A stretch of 64,000 bases of DNA from an uncultured Bacteroidales bacterium (lineage in GTDB: Bacteria > Bacteroidota > Bacteroidia > Bacteroidales > Bacteroidaceae). Positions 18,641 to 27,430 of this stretch are shown one piece after another. A program made the translations under genes and the position numbers. The notes under the pieces were generated by a model that was given only the letters and a program-made list of their open reading frames with translations, was not told the DNA's origin and ran no database searches. Every line of letters starts with the position of its first letter. Positions within the stretch are counted from its first letter, which is position 1. The DNA lies in assembly GCA_937898885.1 (NCBI GenBank), contig CALDKD010000036.1, forward strand, positions 15,953 to 79,952. The letters are read 5' to 3'.

Positions 18641-20962
18641 ATGAACAGACATTTATTACTGACCACTATGGCTGGACTGACTATCCTGACTGCCTCCTGC
18701 GGAGATCCGCAACTGGGCAGGCAGTCTGTTGAGAAAGTGATTGGTGCGATGACTCTGGATGAGAAGGTCCAGATGGTTACCGGCACCAACAGAGGTTACA
18801 ACACACCACCTCCATCGCCTCCCGGAACAATTGTACGTCCGGTTCACGAGGAGAGCAAGCGTCTTGCACAGCAGTCCGGGCAACAGCCGGAGGGCAATGT
18901 GCCTACTGCATTCACGAGGGGCAGGGTAAGCGGTACGGCGGCTGAGTCGTACTGTATTCCACGCCTGAACATACCTGTGATGGAGTTTGCCGATGGGCCT
19001 GCAGGCCTCAGGATTCAGCCGCATCGCGACAGCGATACAGCTGAGTACTACTGTACGGCATTCCCTACAGGAACGCTCCTGGCAGCCAGCTGGGATGTGG
19101 ATATGGTCCGCCGGATAACTGAGGCAATGGGCAACGAGGTAAGGGAGTATGGAGTTGACTATCTGCTGGCTCCTGCCATCAACATACACCGTAATCCGTT
19201 GTGCGGCCGTAACTTTGAGTACTACTCGGAAGACCCGCTTCTCACAGGCCGTATAGCAGCCGCATACATCAATGGCGTACAGTCCAACGATGTGGGCGTG
19301 GCGCTCAAGCACTTTGCGGTGAACAGCCAGGAGACGATGCGTAACGGCATTGACGCGCAGGTCAGCGAGCGTGCCATGCGCGAGATTTACCTGAGGGGCT
19401 TTGAGATTGCAGTCAGGGAGGCACATCCGTGGACGGTGATGACATCGTACAACCGCATCAACGGAGTCTTCGCCTCGGAGAACGAGTGGCTGATAAATAA
19501 AGTGCTGAGGGACGAGTGGGGCTTTGACGGTTTTGTTATGACAGACTGGTGGGCCGAGGAGAATGGTGCCCGTCAGATTGCCGCCGGTAACGATATGCTT
19601 ATGCCCGGCACACAGCATCAGGAGGACGACATAGTCAATGCCATCAATGACGGAAGTCTGGATATGGCTTTGCTGGATAAGGCTATTGCCAATATTCTTG
19701 AGGTTACGTTGAAGACACCGTCGTTCAAGGGCTATGAGTATTCCAACAAGCCGGATCTTGAGGGTCACAAGGCTTTGGTACGCCAGACTGCGTCTCAGGG
19801 AATGGTGCTTATGGAGAATGACGGCACATTGCCTCTCAATGCAGGCGTAAGGAGAATTGCCGCTTTTGGCAACGCATCGTACGATACTTACGTGGGTGGC
19901 TCAGGCAGTGGCAATGTGAACCGCAAGTATAAGGTCAGTCTGGATGAGGGGCTTGCCAATGCCGGCTATGAGCTGAACAGTGATATCGCGGCCTTATATC
20001 GCGAGAACATCCGCCGGAACAAGCCCGAGGGAGCCGAGTTTATGTGGGTGGTGCCTGTAGTGCCGGAGATTGAGCTTGACCGCAAGGCTCTGGCAAAGGC
20101 TGCGGCAGAGAGTGATATTGCCGTCTATACCCTAAGCCGCATAGCCGGCGAGGGTGCTGACCGTGAGCTTCGCGAGGGCGACTACTGGCTGAGTAAGACC
20201 GAGATGGACAACATCAGTATGATAGCGTCGGCATTCCACGCCGTGGGAAAGAAATTTGTCGTAGTGATGAATATGGGCTCCATTGTGGATATGGCTGGAT
20301 GGAATACAATTCCCGATGCCATACTGCACGCCTGGCTGCCAGGACAGGAGGCTGGAAACGCCATTGCCGATGTGCTTACGGGCAAGGTCAATCCTTCGGG
20401 CAAGCTGCCGGTATCAATCACAAGGACATACGCCGAGCAGTCCTCAGCCGCCAATTTCCCTCTGTCTGAGGGTTCAGACCGTGCGGTACGTTATGAGGAG
20501 GATATCTATGTGGGCTACCGCTACTATGACAAGAACGGAATTGAGCCGCTTTATCCTTTCGGCTATGGCCTTAGCTACACCACATTCCAGTATGACAATC
20601 TCAAAGTGGAGAAGGCCGACGGTGAATCAGGGTACAATATTACACTTGATGTGACAAATACCGGTTCTGTAGGCGGGCGTGAGGTTGTCCAGATATATGT
20701 GTCAGCCCCTCAGGAGAGGCTTGCCAAACCCCTCAAGGAGCTTCGCGCCTTTGCGAAGACCGGAATCATTGAGCCTGGAAAGACAGAGACTGTGGGCATC
20801 AGGCTTGGCAAACAGGATCTTTACTCGTTCAACGAGGATACCGGCAAATGGTGTATGGAGAGCGGTGAGTATAAGTTTATGGCAGCCTCATCGGCCTCAG
20901 ACATAAGACTGTCAACGGTTCTCAAGGAGGAGAATGATTCGGAAATGAGCCCAAATTACTGA
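18641..20962 (+). CDS. Glycoside hydrolase family 3 lipoprotein (beta-glucosidase type)
   Basis: A 773-residue GH3 enzyme with a lipobox (ILTASCG), so tethered to the membrane in the periplasm or on the surface. The order is: GH3 N-terminal barrel with PAINIHRNPLCGRNFEYYSEDP, KHFAVNSQE and the nucleophile Asp302 in GFVMTDWW; the GH3 C-domain (VLMENDGTLPLN, GGSGSGNVN); and a C-terminal fibronectin-III-like domain from about residue 665 (VTNTGSVGGREVVQIYVSAP). GH3 enzymes remove terminal beta-linked glucose, xylose or related sugars; the exact sugar cannot be assigned. It is monocistronic, with a promoter before and a strong terminator after, and is not part of a SusC/D locus in this window. 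Confidence 0.93.
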   Translation: MNRHLLLTTMAGLTILTASCGDPQLGRQSVEKVIGAMTLDEKVQMVTGTNRGYNTPPPSPPGTIVRPVHEESKRLAQQSGQQPEGNVPTAFTRGRVSGTAAESYCIPRLNIPVMEFADGPAGLRIQPHRDSDTAEYYCTAFPTGTLLAASWDVDMVRRITEAMGNEVREYGVDYLLAPAINIHRNPLCGRNFEYYSEDPLLTGRIAAAYINGVQSNDVGVALKHFAVNSQETMRNGIDAQVSERAMREIYLRGFEIAVREAHPWTVMTSYNRINGVFASENEWLINKVLRDEWGFDGFVMTDWWAEENGARQIAAGNDMLMPGTQHQEDDIVNAINDGSLDMALLDKAIANILEVTLKTPSFKGYEYSNKPDLEGHKALVRQTASQGMVLMENDGTLPLNAGVRRIAAFGNASYDTYVGGSGSGNVNRKYKVSLDEGLANAGYELNSDIAALYRENIRRNKPEGAEFMWVVPVVPEIELDRKALAKAAAESDIAVYTLSRIAGEGADRELREGDYWLSKTEMDNISMIASAFHAVGKKFVVVMNMGSIVDMAGWNTIPDAILHAWLPGQEAGNAIADVLTGKVNPSGKLPVSITRTYAEQSSAANFPLSEGSDRAVRYEEDIYVGYRYYDKNGIEPLYPFGYGLSYTTFQYDNLKVEKADGESGYNITLDVTNTGSVGGREVVQIYVSAPQERLAKPLKELRAFAKTGIIEPGKTETVGIRLGKQDLYSFNEDTGKWCMESGEYKFMAASSASDIRLSTVLKEENDSEMSPNY

Positions 20963-20980
20963 TATTATCCGTACCAAATG

Positions 20981-21022
20981 AAAACGTCCGCTCCGATTGA
21001 ACAGCCCGGAGCGGACGTTTTT
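20981..21022 (+). terminator. Terminator after the GH3 gene
   Basis: AAAACGTCCGCTCCG (20981-20995) pairs over its full 15 bases with CGGAGCGGACGTTTT (21007-21021), followed by T. A run of A precedes the left arm, so it can stop transcription from both directions. Confidence 0.9.
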
Positions 21023-21052
21023 ATTGAATAATTGTGTAAATTCGCGGCCGTT

Positions 21053-21913
21053 ATGAAAACCGCTATATTATTGCTGCACTGCCCTGATAAGCTGGGCATC
21101 ATCGCTGAGCTTACAAAGTTCATTACAGACAACAATGGAAACATTGTATATCTTGACCAGTATGTGGATACTGTAGATAAGATGTTCTTTATGAGAATAG
21201 AGTGGGAGCTTGACGGTTTCCTTATTCCGCAGGAGAAAATCGCCGAGTATTTCAAGACCCTCTACAGCAGCAGATACGACATAGAGTTCAATATCTATTT
21301 CTCTGAGAAGAAGCCACGTATGGCCATATTCGTAAGCAAGATGAGCCACTGTCTGTATGACCTCCTGGCACGATACAATGCCGGTGAGATGGATGTTGAG
21401 ATTCCTTGCATTGTGAGCAATCACGAGGATTTGCGCTATGTGGCGGAGCAGTTCGGCATCCCTTATTATGTATGGAGCATCAATAAGGACCATTCAAACA
21501 AGGCTGAGGTGGAGGCAGCCGAGATGGAGCTGCTGGAGCGCGAGAGGATTGATTTCATAGTGCTGGCACGCTATATGCAGATTATCAGCGATGATATGAT
21601 AGCTAAGTACCCGCACAACATCATCAATATTCATCACTCATTCCTTCCGGCTTTTGTGGGCGCCAAGCCCTATCATCAGGCTTATCAGCGTGGAGTGAAG
21701 ATTGTAGGAGCCACAAGCCACTATGTGACGGCGGAGCTTGACGCTGGCCCGATTATTGAGCAGGATGTGGTGCGCATTACGCACAAGGACACTCCAGACA
21801 GCCTGGCGCTTAAGGGACAGGACCTTGAGAAGATTGTGCTGTCTCGCGCCGTTAAGAAGCACGTTGAGCGCAAGGTCCTTACATTCAATAACAAAACCAT
21901 TATCTTCAGCTGA
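21053..21913 (+). CDS. purU: Formyltetrahydrofolate deformylase
   Basis: A 286-residue cytoplasmic enzyme that hydrolyses 10-formyl-THF to formate and THF, balancing one-carbon pools. I start it at the ATG of 21053 (MKTAILLLHCPDKLGIIAEL), not at the longer in-frame ATG, which lies inside the promoter-terminator region. An ACT domain covers residues 1-85 (CPDKLGIIAELTKFITDNNG). The formyltransferase domain follows, with MAIFVSKMSHCLYDLL, VLARYMQIISDDM, NIHHSFLPAF and ATSHYVTAELDAGPII, so the catalytic Asn/His/Asp are in place. A weak promoter (TAAATTCG, 21037-21044) sits just upstream. Confidence 0.95.
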   Translation: MKTAILLLHCPDKLGIIAELTKFITDNNGNIVYLDQYVDTVDKMFFMRIEWELDGFLIPQEKIAEYFKTLYSSRYDIEFNIYFSEKKPRMAIFVSKMSHCLYDLLARYNAGEMDVEIPCIVSNHEDLRYVAEQFGIPYYVWSINKDHSNKAEVEAAEMELLERERIDFIVLARYMQIISDDMIAKYPHNIINIHHSFLPAFVGAKPYHQAYQRGVKIVGATSHYVTAELDAGPIIEQDVVRITHKDTPDSLALKGQDLEKIVLSRAVKKHVERKVLTFNNKTIIFS

Positions 21914-21961
21914 GAAAGATAAATCGGACCGATTGTCTCAGAATAGCATACTAAATAGAAT

Positions 21962-22810
21962 ATGAGTAATAAAGGTAAACCGGGCAAAGGAGTAAAACGT
22001 GTTTTCGCGGCTGTATTTATCGTACTGCTCGCAGTCTGGTGGCTCACAACCGGCTCTCATAAGGCAATTGTTGATGATCTGGCTGATAGTACAGGTGTAA
22101 GTGCGTCATCATCGGACTTTGATACTGCGGACGGTCTTGAGATTCCCGCATATTCTGCAGACGATGTGATATTGCGCCATATCGGCTATACCTCGTGCTA
22201 CAATCAGGAGACACTGATTCCAAACTGGGTTGCATGGGAACTGACCGCTGAGGAGATGAATGGCGATTTGGAGACTTACCGCAATTATTCTGAGGATCCG
22301 TCTCTGAAGGGAGAGCAGGCCGATAACCGTGATTATGTGAATTCCGGCTATACCCACGGTCATATGGCACCGGTAGGCGATATGAAGTGGAGTAAGCAGG
22401 CCATAGATGAGAGCAACTATCTTGTTAATATGTGTCCGCAGACCAACGCCCTGAATGCCGGCGACTGGGAGTATCTGGAGAGCCGTTGCCGTCAGCTGGC
22501 CCGCAAGTATGGCAGCATCTGCATAGTGTGCGGTCCGGTCATCACATCGTCCAACCCGCGTACCATTGGCCGCAATGACGTTGTGGTTCCCGATGCGTTT
22601 TTCAAAGTACTGCTGGCTAAGATGAACGGAGAGTACAAGACTATCGGGTTCATATATCAGAACGATGACTCACGCCAGATGATGGCCGATTGCGCTATGT
22701 CTGTTGACGAGGTTGAGCGCATAACAGGCATAGATTTCTTTCCTGCTCTTCCCGACGATGTTGAGAACCGCATAGAGAGTGAGTTCAACGTGCGCGACTG
22801 GCGATACTGA
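21962..22810 (+). CDS. Membrane-anchored DNA/RNA non-specific endonuclease
   Basis: A 282-residue protein with a basic N-terminus and one uncleaved membrane segment (KRVFAAVFIVLLAVWWL, residues 13-29), placing the rest in the periplasm. The nuclease domain has the beta-beta-alpha-metal pattern of the NucA/NucG family: YTSCYNQETLIPNWVAWEL, then SGYTHGHMAPVGDMKWS where DRGH is usual, then NMCPQTNALNAGDWEYLES and VCGPVI. The likely general base is His134; the Asp-Arg of DRGH is replaced by Thr-His. Related enzymes degrade external DNA/RNA. It begins 48 bases after purU and may be co-transcribed. Confidence 0.85.
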   Translation: MSNKGKPGKGVKRVFAAVFIVLLAVWWLTTGSHKAIVDDLADSTGVSASSSDFDTADGLEIPAYSADDVILRHIGYTSCYNQETLIPNWVAWELTAEEMNGDLETYRNYSEDPSLKGEQADNRDYVNSGYTHGHMAPVGDMKWSKQAIDESNYLVNMCPQTNALNAGDWEYLESRCRQLARKYGSICIVCGPVITSSNPRTIGRNDVVVPDAFFKVLLAKMNGEYKTIGFIYQNDDSRQMMADCAMSVDEVERITGIDFFPALPDDVENRIESEFNVRDWRY

Positions 22811-22838
22811 TAATCTTACGGATAATAACGAATATATT

Positions 22839-23417
22839 ATGGCAAACAAGTATTTGAATACAGAACTGGTTGATAAGGCAATTAAGTTCGCAGTTGACGC
22901 ACACGCCAATACCGAGCGCAGAGGCAAGGGCTTTCCGTACGTTATTCACGTTCTTGAGGCTATGGAGATTGTGGCCTCAATTACCAACGATCCTGAGTTG
23001 CTGGCGGCCGCCGCATTGCACGATACGGTGGAAGATACCGATGTGACAGTTGATCAGGTACGTGACCTGTTCGGCGAGCGCATAGCCAGACTGGTTGATT
23101 CCGAGACCGTGGAGGTTCCCGCCGGTCAGACTGAGAGCGAGAGCTGGAGAGCCCGCAGAATGTTCTCACTCTCAAGGCTCGCGTCCGCATCGCGCGATGC
23201 CAAGATTGTGGCTATGGGAGACAAGCTCTCCAATATGCGCGCCATCGCGCACGATTACAGACAAATAGGCGATGAGCTCTGGAATCGCTTCCATGCCCCG
23301 GAAGGCAAGCTGGACTATGCCTGGTACTATGATGAGCTTGGCAAGTCATTAAGTGAGCTGGCTGATACAGACGCTCATATAGAGTATTGCGCGTTATACA
23401 AGACTGTTTTCAATTAA
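22839..23417 (+). CDS. Stand-alone HD-domain (p)ppGpp hydrolase-like protein (small alarmone hydrolase)
   Basis: A 192-residue cytoplasmic protein starting at the ATG of 22839 (MANKYLNTELVDKAIKFAVD). It is only the HD hydrolase domain of RelA/SpoT, without synthetase, TGS or ACT domains. His22, His37, His61-Asp62 and the following Glu-Asp (LHDTVEDTDVTVDQVRDLFG) are in place, as is GDKLSNMRAIAHD, the nucleotide-binding helix of the family. Such small hydrolases (Mesh1-like, SAH) remove the 3' pyrophosphate from ppGpp. It lies 28 bases after the nuclease gene. Confidence 0.82.
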   Translation: MANKYLNTELVDKAIKFAVDAHANTERRGKGFPYVIHVLEAMEIVASITNDPELLAAAALHDTVEDTDVTVDQVRDLFGERIARLVDSETVEVPAGQTESESWRARRMFSLSRLASASRDAKIVAMGDKLSNMRAIAHDYRQIGDELWNRFHAPEGKLDYAWYYDELGKSLSELADTDAHIEYCALYKTVFN

Positions 23418-23419
23418 CA

Positions 23420-24661
23420 ATGAATATGAAAAAGTTTTTTCTTACTGCTGTAGCGGCATTGCTCTGCACAGCGATGATGGGTGCTGACAAGAAGGTTGAT
23501 GTCTCATTGTATGGCTTTGTGGCCAATCAGATGTATTGGCAGGACCGTGCTGAATATCAGGCTGTAGATGGCCTTTTGAATTTCTTCCCCAAGGACAACA
23601 GCTATAACAGCAAAGGCGAGGATATGAATGAGGACTTTAACTCATCTATGATTTCCATTATCACCAGACTTGGAGTTACAGTAAAGGGACCTGAGATACT
23701 TAATGCTACACCCAGCGCCCAGATTGAGGGCGATTTCTCCGCAAGTGGAATGACATTCTTCCTGCGTCAGGCATTTATCCGTTTTGACTGGGATAAGAGC
23801 CGTCTTACTTTCGGCCAGACAGGCCATCCTATGTGTACCGACCTTATGCCGGGTACAATCAACATCGCCATCGGCTCACCGTTCAATGCGCTGAACCGTA
23901 GCCCGATGCTTCGCTTTGACTGCTTCCTTAACGACAAAAAAAGCGTGACTCTTACCGGTGCCGCGATATATCAGTATCAGTCAGGCTCTTCTACAGGTCC
24001 TGACGGAAAGACATTTCAGTATTTCCGCAACTCGAACGTGCCTGAGCTCTGGTTCGGCATTTCCGGTAAGACAGGCGGGTTCAATGTTGAGGCAGGATTT
24101 GACTGGCTTCAGCTCAGCCCTCGCAAAGTCAACGATTACGGCCTGAAGATCAGCGAGAGATTCAGCCAGTGGGCTGCAATGCTGCAGATGTCCTACAGCC
24201 ACGCTGCCTTCTCAATCAAGGCAAAGTCTCTGTATGGCTACAATATGTCACACCTGAACCTTGCAACGGGTTATGGCGTATCTGCGATCAACAGCGACGG
24301 CTCATACGAGTATGCTCCTCTGAAAGCCACATCATCGTGGGTGTTCGCATCATACGGACGCACTTGGCGCGCAGGACTCTTCCTGGGCTTTATGAAGAAT
24401 CTTGGTGCAGACAAGGACCTTATTCTCAACGATAATGGCAAGAACCTGCTGTGGGTTTACGGAGGCAAGGACAACAACATTGACCTTATCTACCGTGTAT
24501 GTCCTCAGATAGAGTATCTTGTGGGAAACTTCACGTTCGGTCTGGAGTATGAGATGACAACCACCGCATACGGAAAGAAAATAGAGAGCAACGGACGCGT
24601 GTCTGATACTCACAACGTGAGCAACAACCGTGTGATGCTCTCTGCTAAATATTCTTTCTGA
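23420..24661 (+). CDS. Porin-like outer-membrane protein
   Basis: A 413-residue protein with a signal peptide (MNMKKFFLTAVAALLCTAMMGA), starting at 23420 or two codons later. The body is a series of amphipathic strands (DVSLYGFVANQMYW, SMISIITRLGVTVKGP, FFLRQAFIRFDWDKSRLTFGQTGHP) ending in NNRVMLSAKYSF, a C-terminal phenylalanine typical of outer-membrane barrels. The 'GQ-x-x-P' turn followed by a conserved N-A-x-x-R motif is seen in DcaP/Porin_4-like proteins. It follows the alarmone hydrolase by 2 bases, so the two are likely in one transcript. The 3' ends of this gene and the GH13 gene overlap by 17 bases. Confidence 0.75.
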   Translation: MNMKKFFLTAVAALLCTAMMGADKKVDVSLYGFVANQMYWQDRAEYQAVDGLLNFFPKDNSYNSKGEDMNEDFNSSMISIITRLGVTVKGPEILNATPSAQIEGDFSASGMTFFLRQAFIRFDWDKSRLTFGQTGHPMCTDLMPGTINIAIGSPFNALNRSPMLRFDCFLNDKKSVTLTGAAIYQYQSGSSTGPDGKTFQYFRNSNVPELWFGISGKTGGFNVEAGFDWLQLSPRKVNDYGLKISERFSQWAAMLQMSYSHAAFSIKAKSLYGYNMSHLNLATGYGVSAINSDGSYEYAPLKATSSWVFASYGRTWRAGLFLGFMKNLGADKDLILNDNGKNLLWVYGGKDNNIDLIYRVCPQIEYLVGNFTFGLEYEMTTTAYGKKIESNGRVSDTHNVSNNRVMLSAKYSF

Positions 24662-26324
24662 TTTTCAGGATTACACCTCCGCTTGCCGGAAGGTTGACAG
24701 TTACAGGGGAGTCTGGATTCAGGCTTCCCTGTATTTTGTTATCTGAGAGCAAGTCTGTATATGTGCAGCTGTCCATAGTCTGCAACTCCAAATAATCAAA
24801 TGCGTGTTGCGGTATGACTATGCTGCTTAACGCTGGCTTGTCGTCAAAGTTCGCCACTATCAGCATAAGGTCATCCTGATATGAGCGCAGGAAAGCGTAT
24901 TGCTTATGAGCATTGAAAACCGGTGACGCCGGGTTGACATACATCAGATCGAAGAACTTTCCCTCAAAGATGGATTTCTCATTTTGGCAGATTGAGAGAA
25001 GAGTGGAGTAGAATGTCTGAAGTGATTTCTCCTTTTCTGACAGGAGAGTTCCATCAACCTTTCCGTGATTGTATAAACGGTTCAGTGTATCTGGCCTCCA
25101 ATAATCAAAAATAGTGCTACGACCATCTGTGCCACTGAATCCCTCGGCATCCATTCCACGCTCTCCAAGCTCTTGCCCGGCATAGACCATAACCGGACAG
25201 CTATCCATACAGGCAGATACAATCATAGGCGCACGTCCCTTCAAGGCATCACCTGCGAAGAAATCAGATGCTATCCGCTGCTCGTCGTGGTTTTCCAAAA
25301 AGTGCAACATTCTGCTGCCGCACCTGCCTGTCTGTTGCCAGCAACGGGTAATTGCCGTGGCAGATTCCTTGCCTGTTGTTATCGCGCGGAGTGTATCGTA
25401 AAGCCCGACCTTGTCATATATGTAATCGAATCCTCCATACTCTGTGTAGGACTGATATGCTCCCGGATTGTAAATCTCGGCAATGAAGATTATGTCGGGA
25501 TACTTGCTTCTTACCTTTTTAATCGCATAGTGCCAGAAATCCACCGGCACCATCTCGGCCATATCGCAACGGAAGCCGTCAACTCCTTTCCTCGCCCAGA
25601 ACAACAGTATGTCTGTCATCTTTTCCCAGGTGTCAGGTCTTGGGTCAAAGACGCGCGCTCCGTTTGAATAGTTCACTCCGTAATTAAGTTTTACAGTCTC
25701 GTACCAGTCGCATTCCGAGGGATATGCTGAGAATTTGTCATTGCCTGTGGCTTTTGCCGGATTCTCGGTATAGCCTTTCCAGTCGTGCTCTCCTGCCAGT
25801 TCCTGTGATGGAATGTAGTAGAAATTGTTCATTGCGGAGAACGCCTGCGATGTGTCATCTGCAGAGCCGAGATCCGTCACTCTTTTCGGCGCCTTGACTG
25901 AATGATATTCCCTTGCAACGTGATTGGGCACGAAATCCATTATCAGGTGCAGTCCGTTTGCGTGAATTCTTTTGACAAGAGCGTTGAATTCCTGCGCGCG
26001 TTTTGGTACTGATACGGCAAGGTCAGGGTCGATGTCGTAATAGTCACGTATCGCATAAGGTGAGCCGGCGTTGCCTTTCACCGTGGCAGGATGCGATGCC
26101 GGTATCCCATATTCAGTATAGTCAGTCTTGGACGCGTGTGCTATGAGTCCTGTCAGCCACAAATGTGTGGCTCCCTGATTCTTGAAATACCTCAGGACAT
26201 CGTTCGTGTAAGAGTTGAGTTTGCCGCATCCGTTCTCCGATATGCTTCCGTCCTGTCTGAGAACTCCGTCGCGCTCATTGCCGAACAGACGGGTGAAAAC
26301 CTGCCATATTACTATTCTGCTCAT
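24645..26324 (-). CDS. GH13 alpha-amylase family enzyme
   Basis: A 559-residue cytoplasmic glycosidase with no signal peptide. I chose the ATG at 26322-26324 because it overlaps the fabD stop (ATGA) and opens at SRIVIWQVFTRLFGN, the first strand of the barrel. All GH13 regions are present: LIMDFVPNHV, GVDGFRCDMAEM with nucleophile Asp254, IAEIYNP with acid/base Glu283, and FLENHDEQR with Asp347. A C-terminal beta domain follows. The likely substrate is an intracellular maltodextrin or glycogen-type alpha-glucan; the exact specificity cannot be set. Confidence 0.9.
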   Translation of the reverse strand: MSRIVIWQVFTRLFGNERDGVLRQDGSISENGCGKLNSYTNDVLRYFKNQGATHLWLTGLIAHASKTDYTEYGIPASHPATVKGNAGSPYAIRDYYDIDPDLAVSVPKRAQEFNALVKRIHANGLHLIMDFVPNHVAREYHSVKAPKRVTDLGSADDTSQAFSAMNNFYYIPSQELAGEHDWKGYTENPAKATGNDKFSAYPSECDWYETVKLNYGVNYSNGARVFDPRPDTWEKMTDILLFWARKGVDGFRCDMAEMVPVDFWHYAIKKVRSKYPDIIFIAEIYNPGAYQSYTEYGGFDYIYDKVGLYDTLRAITTGKESATAITRCWQQTGRCGSRMLHFLENHDEQRIASDFFAGDALKGRAPMIVSACMDSCPVMVYAGQELGERGMDAEGFSGTDGRSTIFDYWRPDTLNRLYNHGKVDGTLLSEKEKSLQTFYSTLLSICQNEKSIFEGKFFDLMYVNPASPVFNAHKQYAFLRSYQDDLMLIVANFDDKPALSSIVIPQHAFDYLELQTMDSCTYTDLLSDNKIQGSLNPDSPVTVNLPASGGVILKIRKNI

Positions 26325-27193
26325 CCCAATGACTTGCGGATGCGGCTGATAAGGCCGGTGAGTACTGTGCCGGGACCACATTCCGTGAACTCCTCCGCGC
26401 CATCGGAAATCATATTAAGGACACTTTGCGTCCAACGGACAGGTGAGTTGAGCTGAGTAATCAGATTCTGCCGTATCTCTGCCGGGTCAGTGTGTGGAAG
26501 CGCGTCAACATTCTGGTATATCGGACAGATGCCTTTGTTGAACGTAGTCTTGTCTATCGCTTCCTGAAGCTCTTCCTTTGCCGGAGTCATCAGAGGTGAG
26601 TGGAATGCTCCCCCGACGGTAAGCGGCAACGCTCTCTTGGCGCCTGCCTCAATCATCAGCGGACGGGCAGCCTCGATGGCCTCAAGCGAGCCGGAGATCA
26701 CAACCTGTCCAGGGCTGTTGAAGTTGGCCGGTACCACCACAAGTCCCTTGGCATTGAGCTCGTCGCATACCGCCGCAATCTTGTCATCGTCCAGAGCGAT
26801 GATTGCAGCCATTGTGCCTGGAATTTTCTCACAGCATTTCTGCATTGCTCTGGCACGGGCGCATACAAGCCTGAGGCCATCCTCAAATGACAGGACACCG
26901 GATGCTGTCAGGGCAGAGTACTCGCCGAGCGAGTGTCCGGCTACCATGTCGGGCTTGAAATCGTCGCCGAGTGAGCGTGCTACCGCCACTGAGTGTATGA
27001 ACACCGCCGGCTGGGTTATGTCTGTCCGCAGAAGGTCCTCCTCAGTACCATTGAACATAATGTCTGAGATACTCATTCCCATTATCTGGTCGGCTTGACC
27101 GAACAACTCCTTTGCCCATTCGTACTGATCATACAAATCCTTGCCCATTCCCGGCTTTTGGGCTCCCTGTCCCGGAAAAACAAATGCGTTCAT
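26321..27193 (-). CDS. fabD: Malonyl-CoA:ACP transacylase
   Basis: A 290-residue cytoplasmic enzyme that loads malonate on to acyl carrier protein for fatty acid synthesis. It starts MNAFVFPGQGAQKPGMGKDL. The nucleophile is Ser88 in GHSLGEYSAL, with Arg in CARARAMQ and His198 in GGAFHSPLM. The length and order of motifs are standard. Unusually, its stop overlaps the start of a GH13 amylase. The promoter on the minus strand is not clear. A minus-strand terminator in the leader of the divergent polysaccharide locus (27346-27377) would insulate it. Confidence 0.95.
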   Translation of the reverse strand: MNAFVFPGQGAQKPGMGKDLYDQYEWAKELFGQADQIMGMSISDIMFNGTEEDLLRTDITQPAVFIHSVAVARSLGDDFKPDMVAGHSLGEYSALTASGVLSFEDGLRLVCARARAMQKCCEKIPGTMAAIIALDDDKIAAVCDELNAKGLVVVPANFNSPGQVVISGSLEAIEAARPLMIEAGAKRALPLTVGGAFHSPLMTPAKEELQEAIDKTTFNKGICPIYQNVDALPHTDPAEIRQNLITQLNSPVRWTQSVLNMISDGAEEFTECGPGTVLTGLISRIRKSLG

Positions 27194-27234
27194 CTATTGT
27201 AACATTATTAATTTTATATATTAAATAAAAGGCT

Positions 27235-27242
27235 TACCTTTG
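27235..27242 (+). promoter_or_regulatory. Promoter of the polysaccharide locus
   Basis: TACCTTTG is an exact TAnnTTTG site facing the polysaccharide export gene, which starts 188 bases further on. That leaves an unusually long leader. No second exact match was found between here and 27431. Confidence 0.6.
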
Positions 27243-27345
27243 CGCCGTTTTTTGCGCTGGTGGCGATAGCCCGTCAGTTGTTCGCGAAATTAATGCAAAG
27301 TAGTGACAAATACAATGCTTTCCGCTTATTTGGCCGCAAAGAACC

Positions 27346-27377
27346 AAAAAAGAGCCGCGCATGCAATAATGCGCGCG
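27346..27377 (-). terminator. Minus-strand terminator-like hairpin inside the polysaccharide locus leader
   Basis: CGCGCAT (27356-27362) pairs with ATGCGCG (27369-27375) around GCAATA. On the minus strand the stem is followed by GCTCTTTTTT. It could stop antisense transcripts before they reach fabD. On the plus strand the same stem would sit in the leader RNA of the locus and is followed only by TCTTT. Confidence 0.5.
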
Positions 27378-27430
27378 TCTTTACGTTGTAATGATATAAT
27401 ATAAAAGCATAACCGCATACCTTTTGACGT

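Noticed and set aside
18656..19768. 370-codon open frame on the minus strand
   Set aside because: It is antisense to the strongly supported GH3 gene and has no protein features; such shadows are common in genes with this codon use.
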